A stretch of 64,000 nucleotides of DNA from assembly GCA_028277985.1 (NCBI GenBank), contig JANQFG010000031.1, positions 26,721 to 90,720 of the forward strand. The letters run 5' to 3'. The position numbers were made by a program, and so were the translations under genes. The notes under the pieces are model-generated. The model had not been told where the DNA came from. It did no database searches and saw only the letters and a program-made list of their open reading frames with translations. This DNA is from a bacterium (GTDB lineage Bacteria > Desulfobacterota > DSWW01). Of the stretch, positions 1-7,230 are shown piece by piece (the stretch's first letter is position 1; each line of letters starts with the position of its first letter).

Positions 1-928
1 GCCGGAAATCCTGCTCGAGGGCATCCACGTAGTTCTCGACTCCCTGGACGCCGTCCTTGGACAGGATCCGGAGAAAGGGCAGGGCGATGCCGCAAAGGTC
101 GGCCCCGAGCGAGATCGCCTTGGCCATGTGAAGGCCGTTTCGCAGCCCGCCGGTAGCGATGACGGGCAGCTCTGCACTCCTGGCTTCGAGGATGGATGCA
201 GCCGTCGGGATCCCCCACTGCCGGAAACGTGAAGAGTCCTTTCCGGACCGTATGCTGTCGATGAGGGTCCAGCTCGTTCCTCCCAGCCCACCCACATCGA
301 TGGCTGCCACGCCTGCCTTCTTCAGCAGCTCTGCCGCCTGCCGGCTGATCCCGTTGCCCACCTCCTTGCCGATCACCGGGAAACCGACCGCCGTGCAAAG
401 GCCGGCCAGCGCGTCTGCGCAGCCCGCGAAATCATCGTCCCCTTCGTTCTGGAAGATCTCCTGGCCCGGATTGATATGCACGCAGAGGCCGTCCGCCCCG
501 ATCGCCTCCACTGCCTGGGCCACCCTGTCCGGAGAGACCTGCTTGAGGGCCGTGATCCCGATGTTGCCCAGGAGCACTGTAGAAGGCGCCACGGACCGCA
601 CGGAAAAGGTCGGGGTCAGTTCCGGTTTTTCGATCATGGCCCGCTGGGACCCAACGCCGAAGGCGAGTCCCTTGCGCTCGGCCACCCCGGCCAGTGCCTC
701 GTTGATCTGCCTCGCTTCCTCGCACCCTCCGGTGATCGCCGCGATCATCAGGGGGAGCTCGAGCTTCCTGCCGAGAAACTCGCACGAGGTGCTTATCTCT
801 TCCAGATCCGTTTCCGGAAGGGATTGATGCACCAGATGGACATCATCGAACAGCGTGTCGCCCGCCTGGACTTCCTGGTTCAAGCAGATGTTCAGGTGTT
901 CGATCTTTCGAATTTCCGTGAGATTCAT
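1..928 (-). CDS. fni: Type 2 isopentenyl-diphosphate delta-isomerase (3' end outside window)
   Basis: FMN- and NAD(P)H-dependent interconversion of isopentenyl and dimethylallyl diphosphate. The reverse strand from an ATG at 928 stays open to the window edge (309 codons). It starts MNLTEIRKIEHLNIC and carries family landmarks: AAITGGCEEARQIN, the FMN-site GVGSQRAMIEKPE, HINPGQEIFQNEGD, the flavin phosphate loop VGGLGGTSW and ATGGLRNGLHMAKAISLGAD. The family is about 330-350 residues, so only a short C-terminal piece is missing. It is the last visible gene of the isoprenoid operon, 39 bp after the UbiA gene, which suggests it supplies dimethylallyl diphosphate for the upstream prenyl-chain enzymes. 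The family call is firm; operon membership is inferred from spacing. Confidence 0.93.
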   Translation of the reverse strand, partial: MNLTEIRKIEHLNICLNQEVQAGDTLFDDVHLVHQSLPETDLEEISTSCEFLGRKLELPLMIAAITGGCEEARQINEALAGVAERKGLAFGVGSQRAMIEKPELTPTFSVRSVAPSTVLLGNIGITALKQVSPDRVAQAVEAIGADGLCVHINPGQEIFQNEGDDDFAGCADALAGLCTAVGFPVIGKEVGNGISRQAAELLKKAGVAAIDVGGLGGTSWTLIDSIRSGKDSSRFRQWGIPTAASILEARSAELPVIATGGLRNGLHMAKAISLGADLCGIALPFLRILSKDGVQGVENYVDALEQDFR

Positions 929-967
929 GGTCGGGTCACATTCCTCTAGAAGGATTTGCCCTCGCTC

Positions 968-1831
968 CTATCCCCCGTACCAGCCGAAGAAGAGCCGCAC
1001 CATGATGGTGATCCAGACGATCCCGTACACGACCCGCAGCTTCATCCAGTAGGAGTCCATCTTCTGGTTCGCATTGAAGAACAGGGGCAGGAGCAGCAGA
1101 ACCCCCTGGATCTCTCCAAGGAGGAAAACCGTGTATGCGGCTGCGATGACATACATCGCCCGGGCGAGCAGGATCGCTTTTGGGATGCCGATCACGATCG
1201 GCGTGGTTTTCAGATCGTACTGTTTGTCCGATTCATAGTCCTTGATGCACTGGACGATTTCGAAGGAGGCGGTGAAGATCCCGATCAGCAGGATGAGCTT
1301 GATTCCCTGGGGAGAGAAATCCGGAATCGCCGGCCACGCCATCGAAACGCCCCAGACGAAGCAGCCGATGATGTCGAAATAGGCCATGTTCTTGAAGTAG
1401 TCGGTGTACAGGAAGATGATCAACAGGGCGAGGATCACGCCGAAGCAGACGCTCTGGCTGTAGAGCAGCGTCAGGATCAGCAAGGCCGCGCTCACACAGA
1501 CGATGAGCGCAAAGGCGGTTCGCTTGTGATCCCTGATGTAGAGCGCCTTGGTGTGGTCCTTTTCCGGGTTGGCCAGGTCGATGTCCACGTCGATGAAATC
1601 GTTGATGAAGTAGACGAGGACATTCAGTACGAAGGTGACCGCCATCCGGATCGCGATGTCCGCGATCCCGAAGTGGAACGCCAGAAGGAGCATGAAGTTG
1701 GTGATGAGGGAGTTCGCCTCCCTGCGCTTGAGCCGGTCGATGATCGCGTCCGCAAGCAGCTTGTAGCAGACCTTCAGGGTGTTTTCCTTGGCTTGCTCGG
1801 CACCCGGATCAAGGGCGTTTGTCTCTTCCAT
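968..1831 (-). CDS. UbiA-family membrane prenyltransferase
   Basis: Integral membrane enzyme of 287 residues that would transfer a polyprenyl or isoprenyl group. The first aspartate-rich motif is NDFIDVDID (around residue 77) and the second is DYESDKQYD (around 198). Together they form the Mg2+-diphosphate site of the UbiA superfamily. About eight hydrophobic segments are visible. A GGGAGG box precedes the ATG. It lies between a CruF-like gene and fni. In haloarchaea a UbiA-type lycopene elongase and CruF are adjacent in the C50 bacterioruberin pathway, so a carotenoid elongase role is attractive. Quinone, (bacterio)chlorophyll or ether-lipid roles cannot be excluded from sequence alone. Confidence 0.88.
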   Translation of the reverse strand: MEETNALDPGAEQAKENTLKVCYKLLADAIIDRLKRREANSLITNFMLLLAFHFGIADIAIRMAVTFVLNVLVYFINDFIDVDIDLANPEKDHTKALYIRDHKRTAFALIVCVSAALLILTLLYSQSVCFGVILALLIIFLYTDYFKNMAYFDIIGCFVWGVSMAWPAIPDFSPQGIKLILLIGIFTASFEIVQCIKDYESDKQYDLKTTPIVIGIPKAILLARAMYVIAAAYTVFLLGEIQGVLLLLPLFFNANQKMDSYWMKLRVVYGIVWITIMVRLFFGWYGG

Positions 1832-1879
1832 AGAAATGCGTTCCTCCCACCATGGTATCGGTTCTTTTGTCCTCCAGGC

Positions 1880-2602
1880 TTAGGTCTCGGGGTCCAGCCA
1901 GAGGTTCTGGACCGCCTTGACGCCTGCCAGGAGAACGAAGGGCATCATCCCGGCAAACCCGATCAGTGCGTATTGAGGATAGCCGTCCATACAGCTGAGC
2001 AGGGCAAAAAAGGCAAACATGCAGAAATAAACGCCGGATGGCAGGTAATGGATGAACTGCTTTCCAAGGGGGACATATCGGCCGACCCGCAGGTCATAGA
2101 GACGGACGAGCAGGCTGATCGTGAACCCGACCAGGAACCAGCCGATGAAGTTCTGGATCGGGATGTCGAAGTAGCTGCCGCCGAATTCCCAGACCCATCG
2201 CTTCCGTTCGGGGCACACCATGATCGGGTCGAAGAGCATGTCGAGATTCATGGCCATCAGGCCGTCCAGCCCGGCCATCCCGAGGACTGCGAGACAAAGG
2301 CGCAGGCCCTTTCCCTCGAGCCCTTTCAGGCTGCCCACGATCAGGTTCGTGGTGTTGTAGGCACAGTATAGGATCAGCCACCAGGACAGGGGCGTGAAGA
2401 TCGGAACCGTGCCGAGGAACATGACCCGATCCGGCTGGTAGTGGAACTTGCCGAAGACCCAACCGTACGTAGCACCCACGTGTTCGGACGCGAGCCCCAG
2501 CGTGAAGCCGATGACAAGAAAGAGGAGGGTCCGGGTCCTGCCGTGGACGTAAAGCGAATGCAGAAAGGCGAAGATGTGAATCGAATGGAGCCAGGGGATC
2601 AT
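1880..2602 (-). CDS. CruF-like carotenoid biosynthesis membrane protein
   Basis: A polytopic membrane protein of 240 residues. It resembles the carotenoid biosynthesis family that includes gamma-carotene 1'-hydroxylase CruF and bisanhydrobacterioruberin hydratase. Characteristic stretches are SEHVGATYGWVFGKFHY near residue 40, LDGLMAMNLDMLFDP, and FGGSYFDIPIQNFIGWF near residue 140. The last matches the family's G-x-Y-F-x-I-P-x-x-N-F-x-G-W block, and the conserved Glu, Asp and His residues of these blocks are present. The gene starts 27 bp after the HMG-CoA reductase fusion and precedes UbiA, so the order is that of a terpenoid operon. The family is recognised with good confidence; the actual substrate is unknown. 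The ribosome-binding site is weak. Confidence 0.8.
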   Translation of the reverse strand: MIPWLHSIHIFAFLHSLYVHGRTRTLLFLVIGFTLGLASEHVGATYGWVFGKFHYQPDRVMFLGTVPIFTPLSWWLILYCAYNTTNLIVGSLKGLEGKGLRLCLAVLGMAGLDGLMAMNLDMLFDPIMVCPERKRWVWEFGGSYFDIPIQNFIGWFLVGFTISLLVRLYDLRVGRYVPLGKQFIHYLPSGVYFCMFAFFALLSCMDGYPQYALIGFAGMMPFVLLAGVKAVQNLWLDPET

Positions 2603-2629
2603 AGCCAGCCCTTGTCGTAATAGCGATGA

Positions 2630-5428
2630 TCAGGGATGAATCCCTGCGGAGCGTGCGGCAATCAACCCACTCGCTGTCAGGGCGTGTGACACGGACTCTA
2701 CGTGGAATAGAAGCGGTCTCGGCCCGTACATCTCCGGCCTGCAGGGCCAGCTCCCGTCCGCCTTCTGCCGATCGAGGAGATAGACCACGCCGTTCCGGAT
2801 CACGCCTCGGTAGCGGTCCGCGTCACAGCGGCAGAGCTCGGTGATGGCGATGCCCGTGGCGCTCGCGCAGGACGAGGCGCCCGGCGTGATGCCCCAGCCA
2901 CCGTCATTGTTGACCGCCGCGAGCAGTGCGGCTCGTCCCTTGACCGCCGTACGCTCCTGGGCGGGAAGCCCTCTGAGGACCGCGGACTGAACACATGGGA
3001 AGTTCCGATAGAATCCCCCTGTCCACCCTCCGTCCAGGTCCTGCCGGCCGCTCAGCCACTCGATCGGTTTGCTGAAATCAAAGGGCTCGTCCTCTCCGCA
3101 CAACCGGATCGCCTCCATGATGTGTCCGAGCACGTCTGCCACGACCGCATCCCCGGCGGACTGCCAGGTGGACCAGAGCCCGTCCGGTCGAAGGCCCTCT
3201 TGCAGATGCTTAAGGCCGCTGCGGATTGCCTTTCGGACCTGCGTTCTCCTCTCTTCGTCTTCCTCGAATCGCTCGGCCTGCTTCAGGGCGATGATCACCT
3301 GGGCCGTGGATTCGTTGTCCGAGACGATGCCCGCCGAATAGCCCCATCCGCCATCCTCGTTCTGGTTCCTCAGGAGATAGGCCAGCGCCTGTGACAACCC
3401 GTTGTTCCGGAACTCCAGATCGGTCGCAAAGGCCTGGATGAAGCTCGATGTGCCCCAGATGTCCAGGCGGACGTAGTTCCAGTAGCCCGCGTCCTGTTGA
3501 GAATTGATCAGCGAGGAGGCCGCCAGCTTCGCTTCCCGCAGGCGGTTCGCTTCGCTGAAGGCCAGGAAGGCCATGGCGGTCGAGACCGGGTTGTTCCAGA
3601 TCGAGCCGTCTTCCCATTGAAGGGCCTGGAGAGGTTCGGCCGCCTCCAGGTCGCCCAGCAGGACACGCACCGCAAGCAGATCCGCAAGGGCCCACGGTTT
3701 GATCGTCTCCCGCTTCTGCTCGGTGTCGGTCAGGTCCCGGATGCCGGTCAGGATTTCGTCTTTCGGCACGTACGCGTTCAGGGACCGCCCGGCAAAATTG
3801 GCCAGGGCCGCAAGGGTCTCGGTCTTTCGCAGGAAGATCGGGTCGAACAGGAGCGGGTCCGACAGATCGATGGCGCCGAACTTTTCCATGGCAAGGGAGT
3901 AAGCCATCTGCTCGTAGGTCTGTGCGACCTGGTGGTGATCCTGGATGGCCTGGCCCCGGAGCCAGAGACGCGCCTTCTGCACGGCATCATCGTATTCACC
4001 CGACTTGTCGAGGGCGACCACCGCGATGGCCGTCTCGAAGATTCGCGGGCTGGAGAGTCCCGACCACTTTCCGCTCGCCTCCTGGGTGTCCAGTGCGTAA
4101 CCGAGCGCCTTGTGGATCGCCCGGGTCAACCCGGCGTCCGGTCCTCGCAGGTCTGTCAGGGCCCTCTGCACGGCGTCGGTGGTGATCTCTCCCTTCTTGA
4201 CCACGTCCCGAACCACGTGCTGCAACTCCTCACCTCTTGCGCCCAGGGTCAGAGCGATGCTTCGGGCGTGCATGGACATGTGTCCCCGCTGAATCCCCTC
4301 GGTCGCCAGGGCACGGACCGCAGCCAGGTTCTGGGCGATTCCTACGGCCGCGGCGATCCTTCCGAGATCCGATGCGTTCTGGACCTTCATCAGCTTGAGG
4401 CATGCTTGGGCGATCCGGTTCACGGACACGCCCCCGCCCACGATTCCTACCGCCATGGGTAGCTTGAGCTCGCCAGTGACGAACCGGCCGTCTTCGGCCT
4501 CCTCGAGCCTCCAGACCGCCAGGGGCTTGTAGGACCCGTCCCGGCAGGCGAAGGCATGGGCACCGGCTTCTATGCTTCGCCAGTCGTTGCCCGAGGCGAG
4601 GATGACGGCGTCGATCCCGTTCATGATCCCCTTGTTGTGGGTGGTAGCCCTGTAAGGGTCCAGTTCGGCGAACCGGGAGGCAGCCACGATGCCTTCGGCC
4701 ACCCTGTCCGCGGTGAAGTCCTTGGTGACGAATGCCTCCACCGGAATGCGTACGCGGCTCGTCACACAGCGCCGGTCTGCCAGGTTGGAGAGGATGCGAA
4801 GGCCTACCTTACCGCCCGTGAGCTCCTCGAAAGTGGCTGCCATCGCCTCGCACGCCGTGTTGATGAGGTTCGCCCCCATGGCATCACGGCAGTCCAGGAT
4901 GAGGTGCACCACGATATGACCGTTCGGGTCGTCCAGGATCCTGAACTCGATGTCCCGGGCGCCTCCGCCCCTTGCCTGGAGGCGGGGGTGGATCTGGTCG
5001 ATCTGTTCGATCAGATTGGCCTTCTCGCTCTTGAGCCGTTCCATGGCGGCCGGGACATCCGGCACGCCGCGGATCTCCACCTGCCCGATCATCCAGGGGT
5101 CATCGCACTCCGTAGTGATTCCTCCTCCTTCCTTTGAGAACTTGGCGCCGTACGATGCCGCCGCAATCACGGAAGGCTCTTCGATGGCCATCGGGACGAG
5201 CACCGGACGGCCGTCGATCACGAAATTGGTGGCAATGCCCAGGGGCATATAGGAAACGCCGATCACGTTCTCCACCGTGGTGGAAGCGACCCGCACGGCC
5301 TCCTGGGCCGCGACGAGGAGCTGTACGTCCTGATCGTTCAATTCGCCCTGCCGCACGAGCAGGGAAAGGCGCTCCTCAACCGAGAGGTTTCGGAAGCCGG
5401 ACATGCTCAAGGTCTCTTGCGCCATCAT
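2630..5428 (-). CDS. Class II HMG-CoA reductase fused to a squalene-cyclase-like domain
   Basis: A 932-residue two-domain protein. Residues 1-430 are class II HMG-CoA reductase: ENVIG (53-57), catalytic Glu in AIEEPS (81-86), DAMGAN (182-187), catalytic Lys in NKGIMNG (265-271), Asp in GNDWRSIEAGAHA (D282), GIVGGGV (328-334) and His in GHMSMHAR (H382). Residues 440-932 form an alpha-alpha-barrel terpenoid-cyclase-like region with QW-type repeats: QWEDGSIW (604), QNEDGGWGY (689), QDLDGGWTG (796), NNDGGWG (840) and QKADGSW (888). No DxDD protonation motif is visible. The place where it would be expected reads near LDIWGTSSF (655-663), so ordinary squalene-hopene cyclisation is doubtful. There is no stop between the domains. 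A second ATG at 5425 has better spacing from a GGAG box. First gene of the operon. Confidence 0.88.
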   Translation of the reverse strand: MMAQETLSMSGFRNLSVEERLSLLVRQGELNDQDVQLLVAAQEAVRVASTTVENVIGVSYMPLGIATNFVIDGRPVLVPMAIEEPSVIAAASYGAKFSKEGGGITTECDDPWMIGQVEIRGVPDVPAAMERLKSEKANLIEQIDQIHPRLQARGGGARDIEFRILDDPNGHIVVHLILDCRDAMGANLINTACEAMAATFEELTGGKVGLRILSNLADRRCVTSRVRIPVEAFVTKDFTADRVAEGIVAASRFAELDPYRATTHNKGIMNGIDAVILASGNDWRSIEAGAHAFACRDGSYKPLAVWRLEEAEDGRFVTGELKLPMAVGIVGGGVSVNRIAQACLKLMKVQNASDLGRIAAAVGIAQNLAAVRALATEGIQRGHMSMHARSIALTLGARGEELQHVVRDVVKKGEITTDAVQRALTDLRGPDAGLTRAIHKALGYALDTQEASGKWSGLSSPRIFETAIAVVALDKSGEYDDAVQKARLWLRGQAIQDHHQVAQTYEQMAYSLAMEKFGAIDLSDPLLFDPIFLRKTETLAALANFAGRSLNAYVPKDEILTGIRDLTDTEQKRETIKPWALADLLAVRVLLGDLEAAEPLQALQWEDGSIWNNPVSTAMAFLAFSEANRLREAKLAASSLINSQQDAGYWNYVRLDIWGTSSFIQAFATDLEFRNNGLSQALAYLLRNQNEDGGWGYSAGIVSDNESTAQVIIALKQAERFEEDEERRTQVRKAIRSGLKHLQEGLRPDGLWSTWQSAGDAVVADVLGHIMEAIRLCGEDEPFDFSKPIEWLSGRQDLDGGWTGGFYRNFPCVQSAVLRGLPAQERTAVKGRAALLAAVNNDGGWGITPGASSCASATGIAITELCRCDADRYRGVIRNGVVYLLDRQKADGSWPCRPEMYGPRPLLFHVESVSHALTASGLIAARSAGIHP

Positions 5429-5570
5429 GGTCTCCAGAGCTGAAAAAGTGTTTAGGAAACAGGCTGTAACGATTCAGATCCCGGGTGTCATCGCAGGCCG
5501 TATTATGAATCATTAGCAGGAAAAATGGAAGGCAGACCGGGTTGAGCCAGGGCTGAACCGAATCGACTCG

Positions 5571-6797
5571 TCAATATCTCTGTATGTCTTCGAGAGCCTT
5601 CTGGGCGGTTCCGCGGACGCGCTTGTCCTTGTCCCAGAGAGCTTCGGTCAGGGCCGGGACCGCGGCCCTCGCTTCCGGGCCGATCTTGCCGAGGATCCAG
5701 GCCGCGTACTCACGGATCGGCCCGTAGTCGCCCTCCAGGGCTCTGATCAGTTCGGGGACCGCCTCCGGGCCGATGTTGAGCAGCCTGTCGGCAGCGTATG
5801 AGCGCAGGTCATCGTACTTCAACGCCTCGATCAGCGCGGGGATGGCGTCTTTGGAGTCGAAGCCGATCTTCTCCAGCGCCTTCATGCTGGCTTCGTAGAC
5901 TTGAGGGTCCTTGAGGGCTTCGAACAGGGCGGGCACCGCTTCCTTGGCTCGCGAGCCGATCTTGCCCAGCGCGATCGCGGCCTGTACCGAGACGCCCCTG
6001 TCCGTGTCTTTCAGGGCAGTGGTGAGCGCAGGGACCGCCTGGCCTGCCTGGGGGCCGAGATTCCCGAGAATCCTGGCCGCGGTCTCGCGGATTCGGGCGT
6101 TCTCGTCGGTCATCGCCTCGATCAGCGCGGGGACCGCTTCCGTGCCGATCCGTTCCAGCTTCTCGGCGGCATACATGCGGAGGGATGAAGTCCTCAGGGT
6201 GTCGACCAGGGCAGGTGCCGCCTCGGCGGTATCCGAGCCGATATTGTCGAGCGCTTTCAGGACCTCATCGCGGATGCGGACGTCCCGCAGGGCCCCGATG
6301 AGGGCCGGGACGGCCTCCTTCGCCTGTGGGCCCATCTCTCCAAGGGCTGCCACGGCGTGAAGACGGACATTTCTGTCGCGGGCCTTCAGGGCTGCGATGA
6401 GGACCGGAACCGCGTCCCTGGCGCCTTGACCCATCTTTCCCAGGGCGGACACGGCATGAAGGCTGATCCATTTGTCAGTGTCCTTCACCGCCGCTGTAAG
6501 GGCCGGGACGGCTTCCTTTGCAGGTGGGCCGATTTCGCCCAGAGCGATGATGGCCTGCACGCGAACGACCCGGTCCCTGTCTTTCAAGGTCTTTATAAGG
6601 GCGGGTACCACCGTCTCGGACTGGGGGCCGATCTTGCCCAGGGCAACGACCGCGGACCTTCTTGCCTCAGGGTCCTTGTCCTTGAGCATTTTGAGCCATT
6701 GGCTCGTGGATTTGCCCTCGTAGTAGATCTCGTCTTTGGTGCACCCGAGGTGAAGGATGCCGATCAGGAGAAACAAAACGAGGAGCCGTCTTCTCAT
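5571..6797 (-). CDS. HEAT/PBS-lyase-repeat lipoprotein
   Basis: A 408-residue exported lipoprotein. The start is placed at the ATG at 6797 because it is preceded by GGAGAG and opens a lipoprotein signal ending in the lipobox LHLGC. An in-frame ATG at 6854 would add 19 non-signal residues. The mature part is about ten tandem 35-39-residue repeats of the kind ALGKIGPQAKEAVPALIxAL. These are HEAT/PBS-lyase repeats, which build an alpha-solenoid used for protein-protein contacts. No catalytic motif is present. The function is unknown; a scaffold on the periplasmic face of a membrane is inferred. It is separated by 142 bp from the isoprenoid operon and is probably transcribed separately. Confidence 0.85.
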   Translation of the reverse strand: MRRRLLVLFLLIGILHLGCTKDEIYYEGKSTSQWLKMLKDKDPEARRSAVVALGKIGPQSETVVPALIKTLKDRDRVVRVQAIIALGEIGPPAKEAVPALTAAVKDTDKWISLHAVSALGKMGQGARDAVPVLIAALKARDRNVRLHAVAALGEMGPQAKEAVPALIGALRDVRIRDEVLKALDNIGSDTAEAAPALVDTLRTSSLRMYAAEKLERIGTEAVPALIEAMTDENARIRETAARILGNLGPQAGQAVPALTTALKDTDRGVSVQAAIALGKIGSRAKEAVPALFEALKDPQVYEASMKALEKIGFDSKDAIPALIEALKYDDLRSYAADRLLNIGPEAVPELIRALEGDYGPIREYAAWILGKIGPEARAAVPALTEALWDKDKRVRGTAQKALEDIQRY

Positions 6798-7092
6798 TCT
6801 TCTCTCCGCTCGTTGTAACGATGCGGATTCATCGAGTGTTTTCCGCCGCTTCACTGGATCGTGTCGAATCGAATGTCCTCTACAGTGTTCTATCTAACCA
6901 TAACGAAATTCCGCGAAGAGATCAATAATATAGAACAATGTCTCCCCCTTTTCTCGTGCCCGTGTCCGTGCCCGCCTTCGAGCATGTCCCGCAATTCCTG
7001 TTCGGAATAGGGCTGCCCGCCCCCGGTCCCGATGAGCATGTTGAGGACGAACAGGGCCGGAAACACGTGTGAAAATGCCTTGACAAGCGCTG

Positions 7093-7112
7093 ACCGAGTG
7101 GGTAAAACTAAC
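7093..7112 (+). promoter_or_regulatory. Operator-like element, site 1 upstream of glycyl radical enzyme
   Basis: The sequence is ACCGAGT, seven bases, ACTAAC. It has the same arrangement and spacing as the element at 7182 and as the three elements at 25656-25879. It lies about 120 bp before the start of the glycyl radical enzyme. Binding of a TetR-type regulator is inferred. Confidence 0.4.
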
Positions 7113-7181
7113 ATAATGAGAGAAATCCGATCCCTTCTGCAAAATAATTCATACTAATTTCAGCTGTTTATGATAATACGC

Positions 7182-7201
7182 ACCGAGTAATGATTACCAA
7201 C
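7182..7201 (+). promoter_or_regulatory. Operator-like element, site 2 overlapping the likely transcription start
   Basis: The sequence is ACCGAGT, seven bases, ACCAAC. It begins 5 bp after the candidate -10 hexamer (7172-7177) and ends 29 bp before the ATG at 7231, a position typical of repression. It shares ACCGAGT exactly with the 7093 site. Confidence 0.42.
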
Positions 7202-7230
7202 CCAGAGCAAGAAGATAGGGAGAGAGACTC

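Larger units (their letters stand above)
6798..7230. other. Intergenic control region upstream of the glycyl radical operon
   Basis: About 430 bp between divergent genes. It holds two copies of a GAGT-N7-ACYMAC element (7093-7112 and 7182-7201, listed separately). There is a possible sigma70 -10 GATAAT at 7172-7177 with TTCATA at 7148-7153, and a good AGGGAGAG ribosome site before the ATG at 7231. A 74-codon reverse reading (6890-7114) with a His/Gly-rich HGHGHEK stretch has no ribosome site and is not called. Nothing else is recognisable. Confidence 0.5.

Noticed and set aside
956..2371. Long plus-strand open frame opposite the UbiA and CruF-like genes
   Set aside because: Composition is a mirror of the reverse-strand membrane proteins (highly acidic/His-rich, no family), and the reverse strand carries clear family motifs and ribosome sites.
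6890..7114. Short reverse frame with HGHGHEK
   Set aside because: No ribosome-binding site, and it overlaps the operator-like site; mentioned only in the region note.
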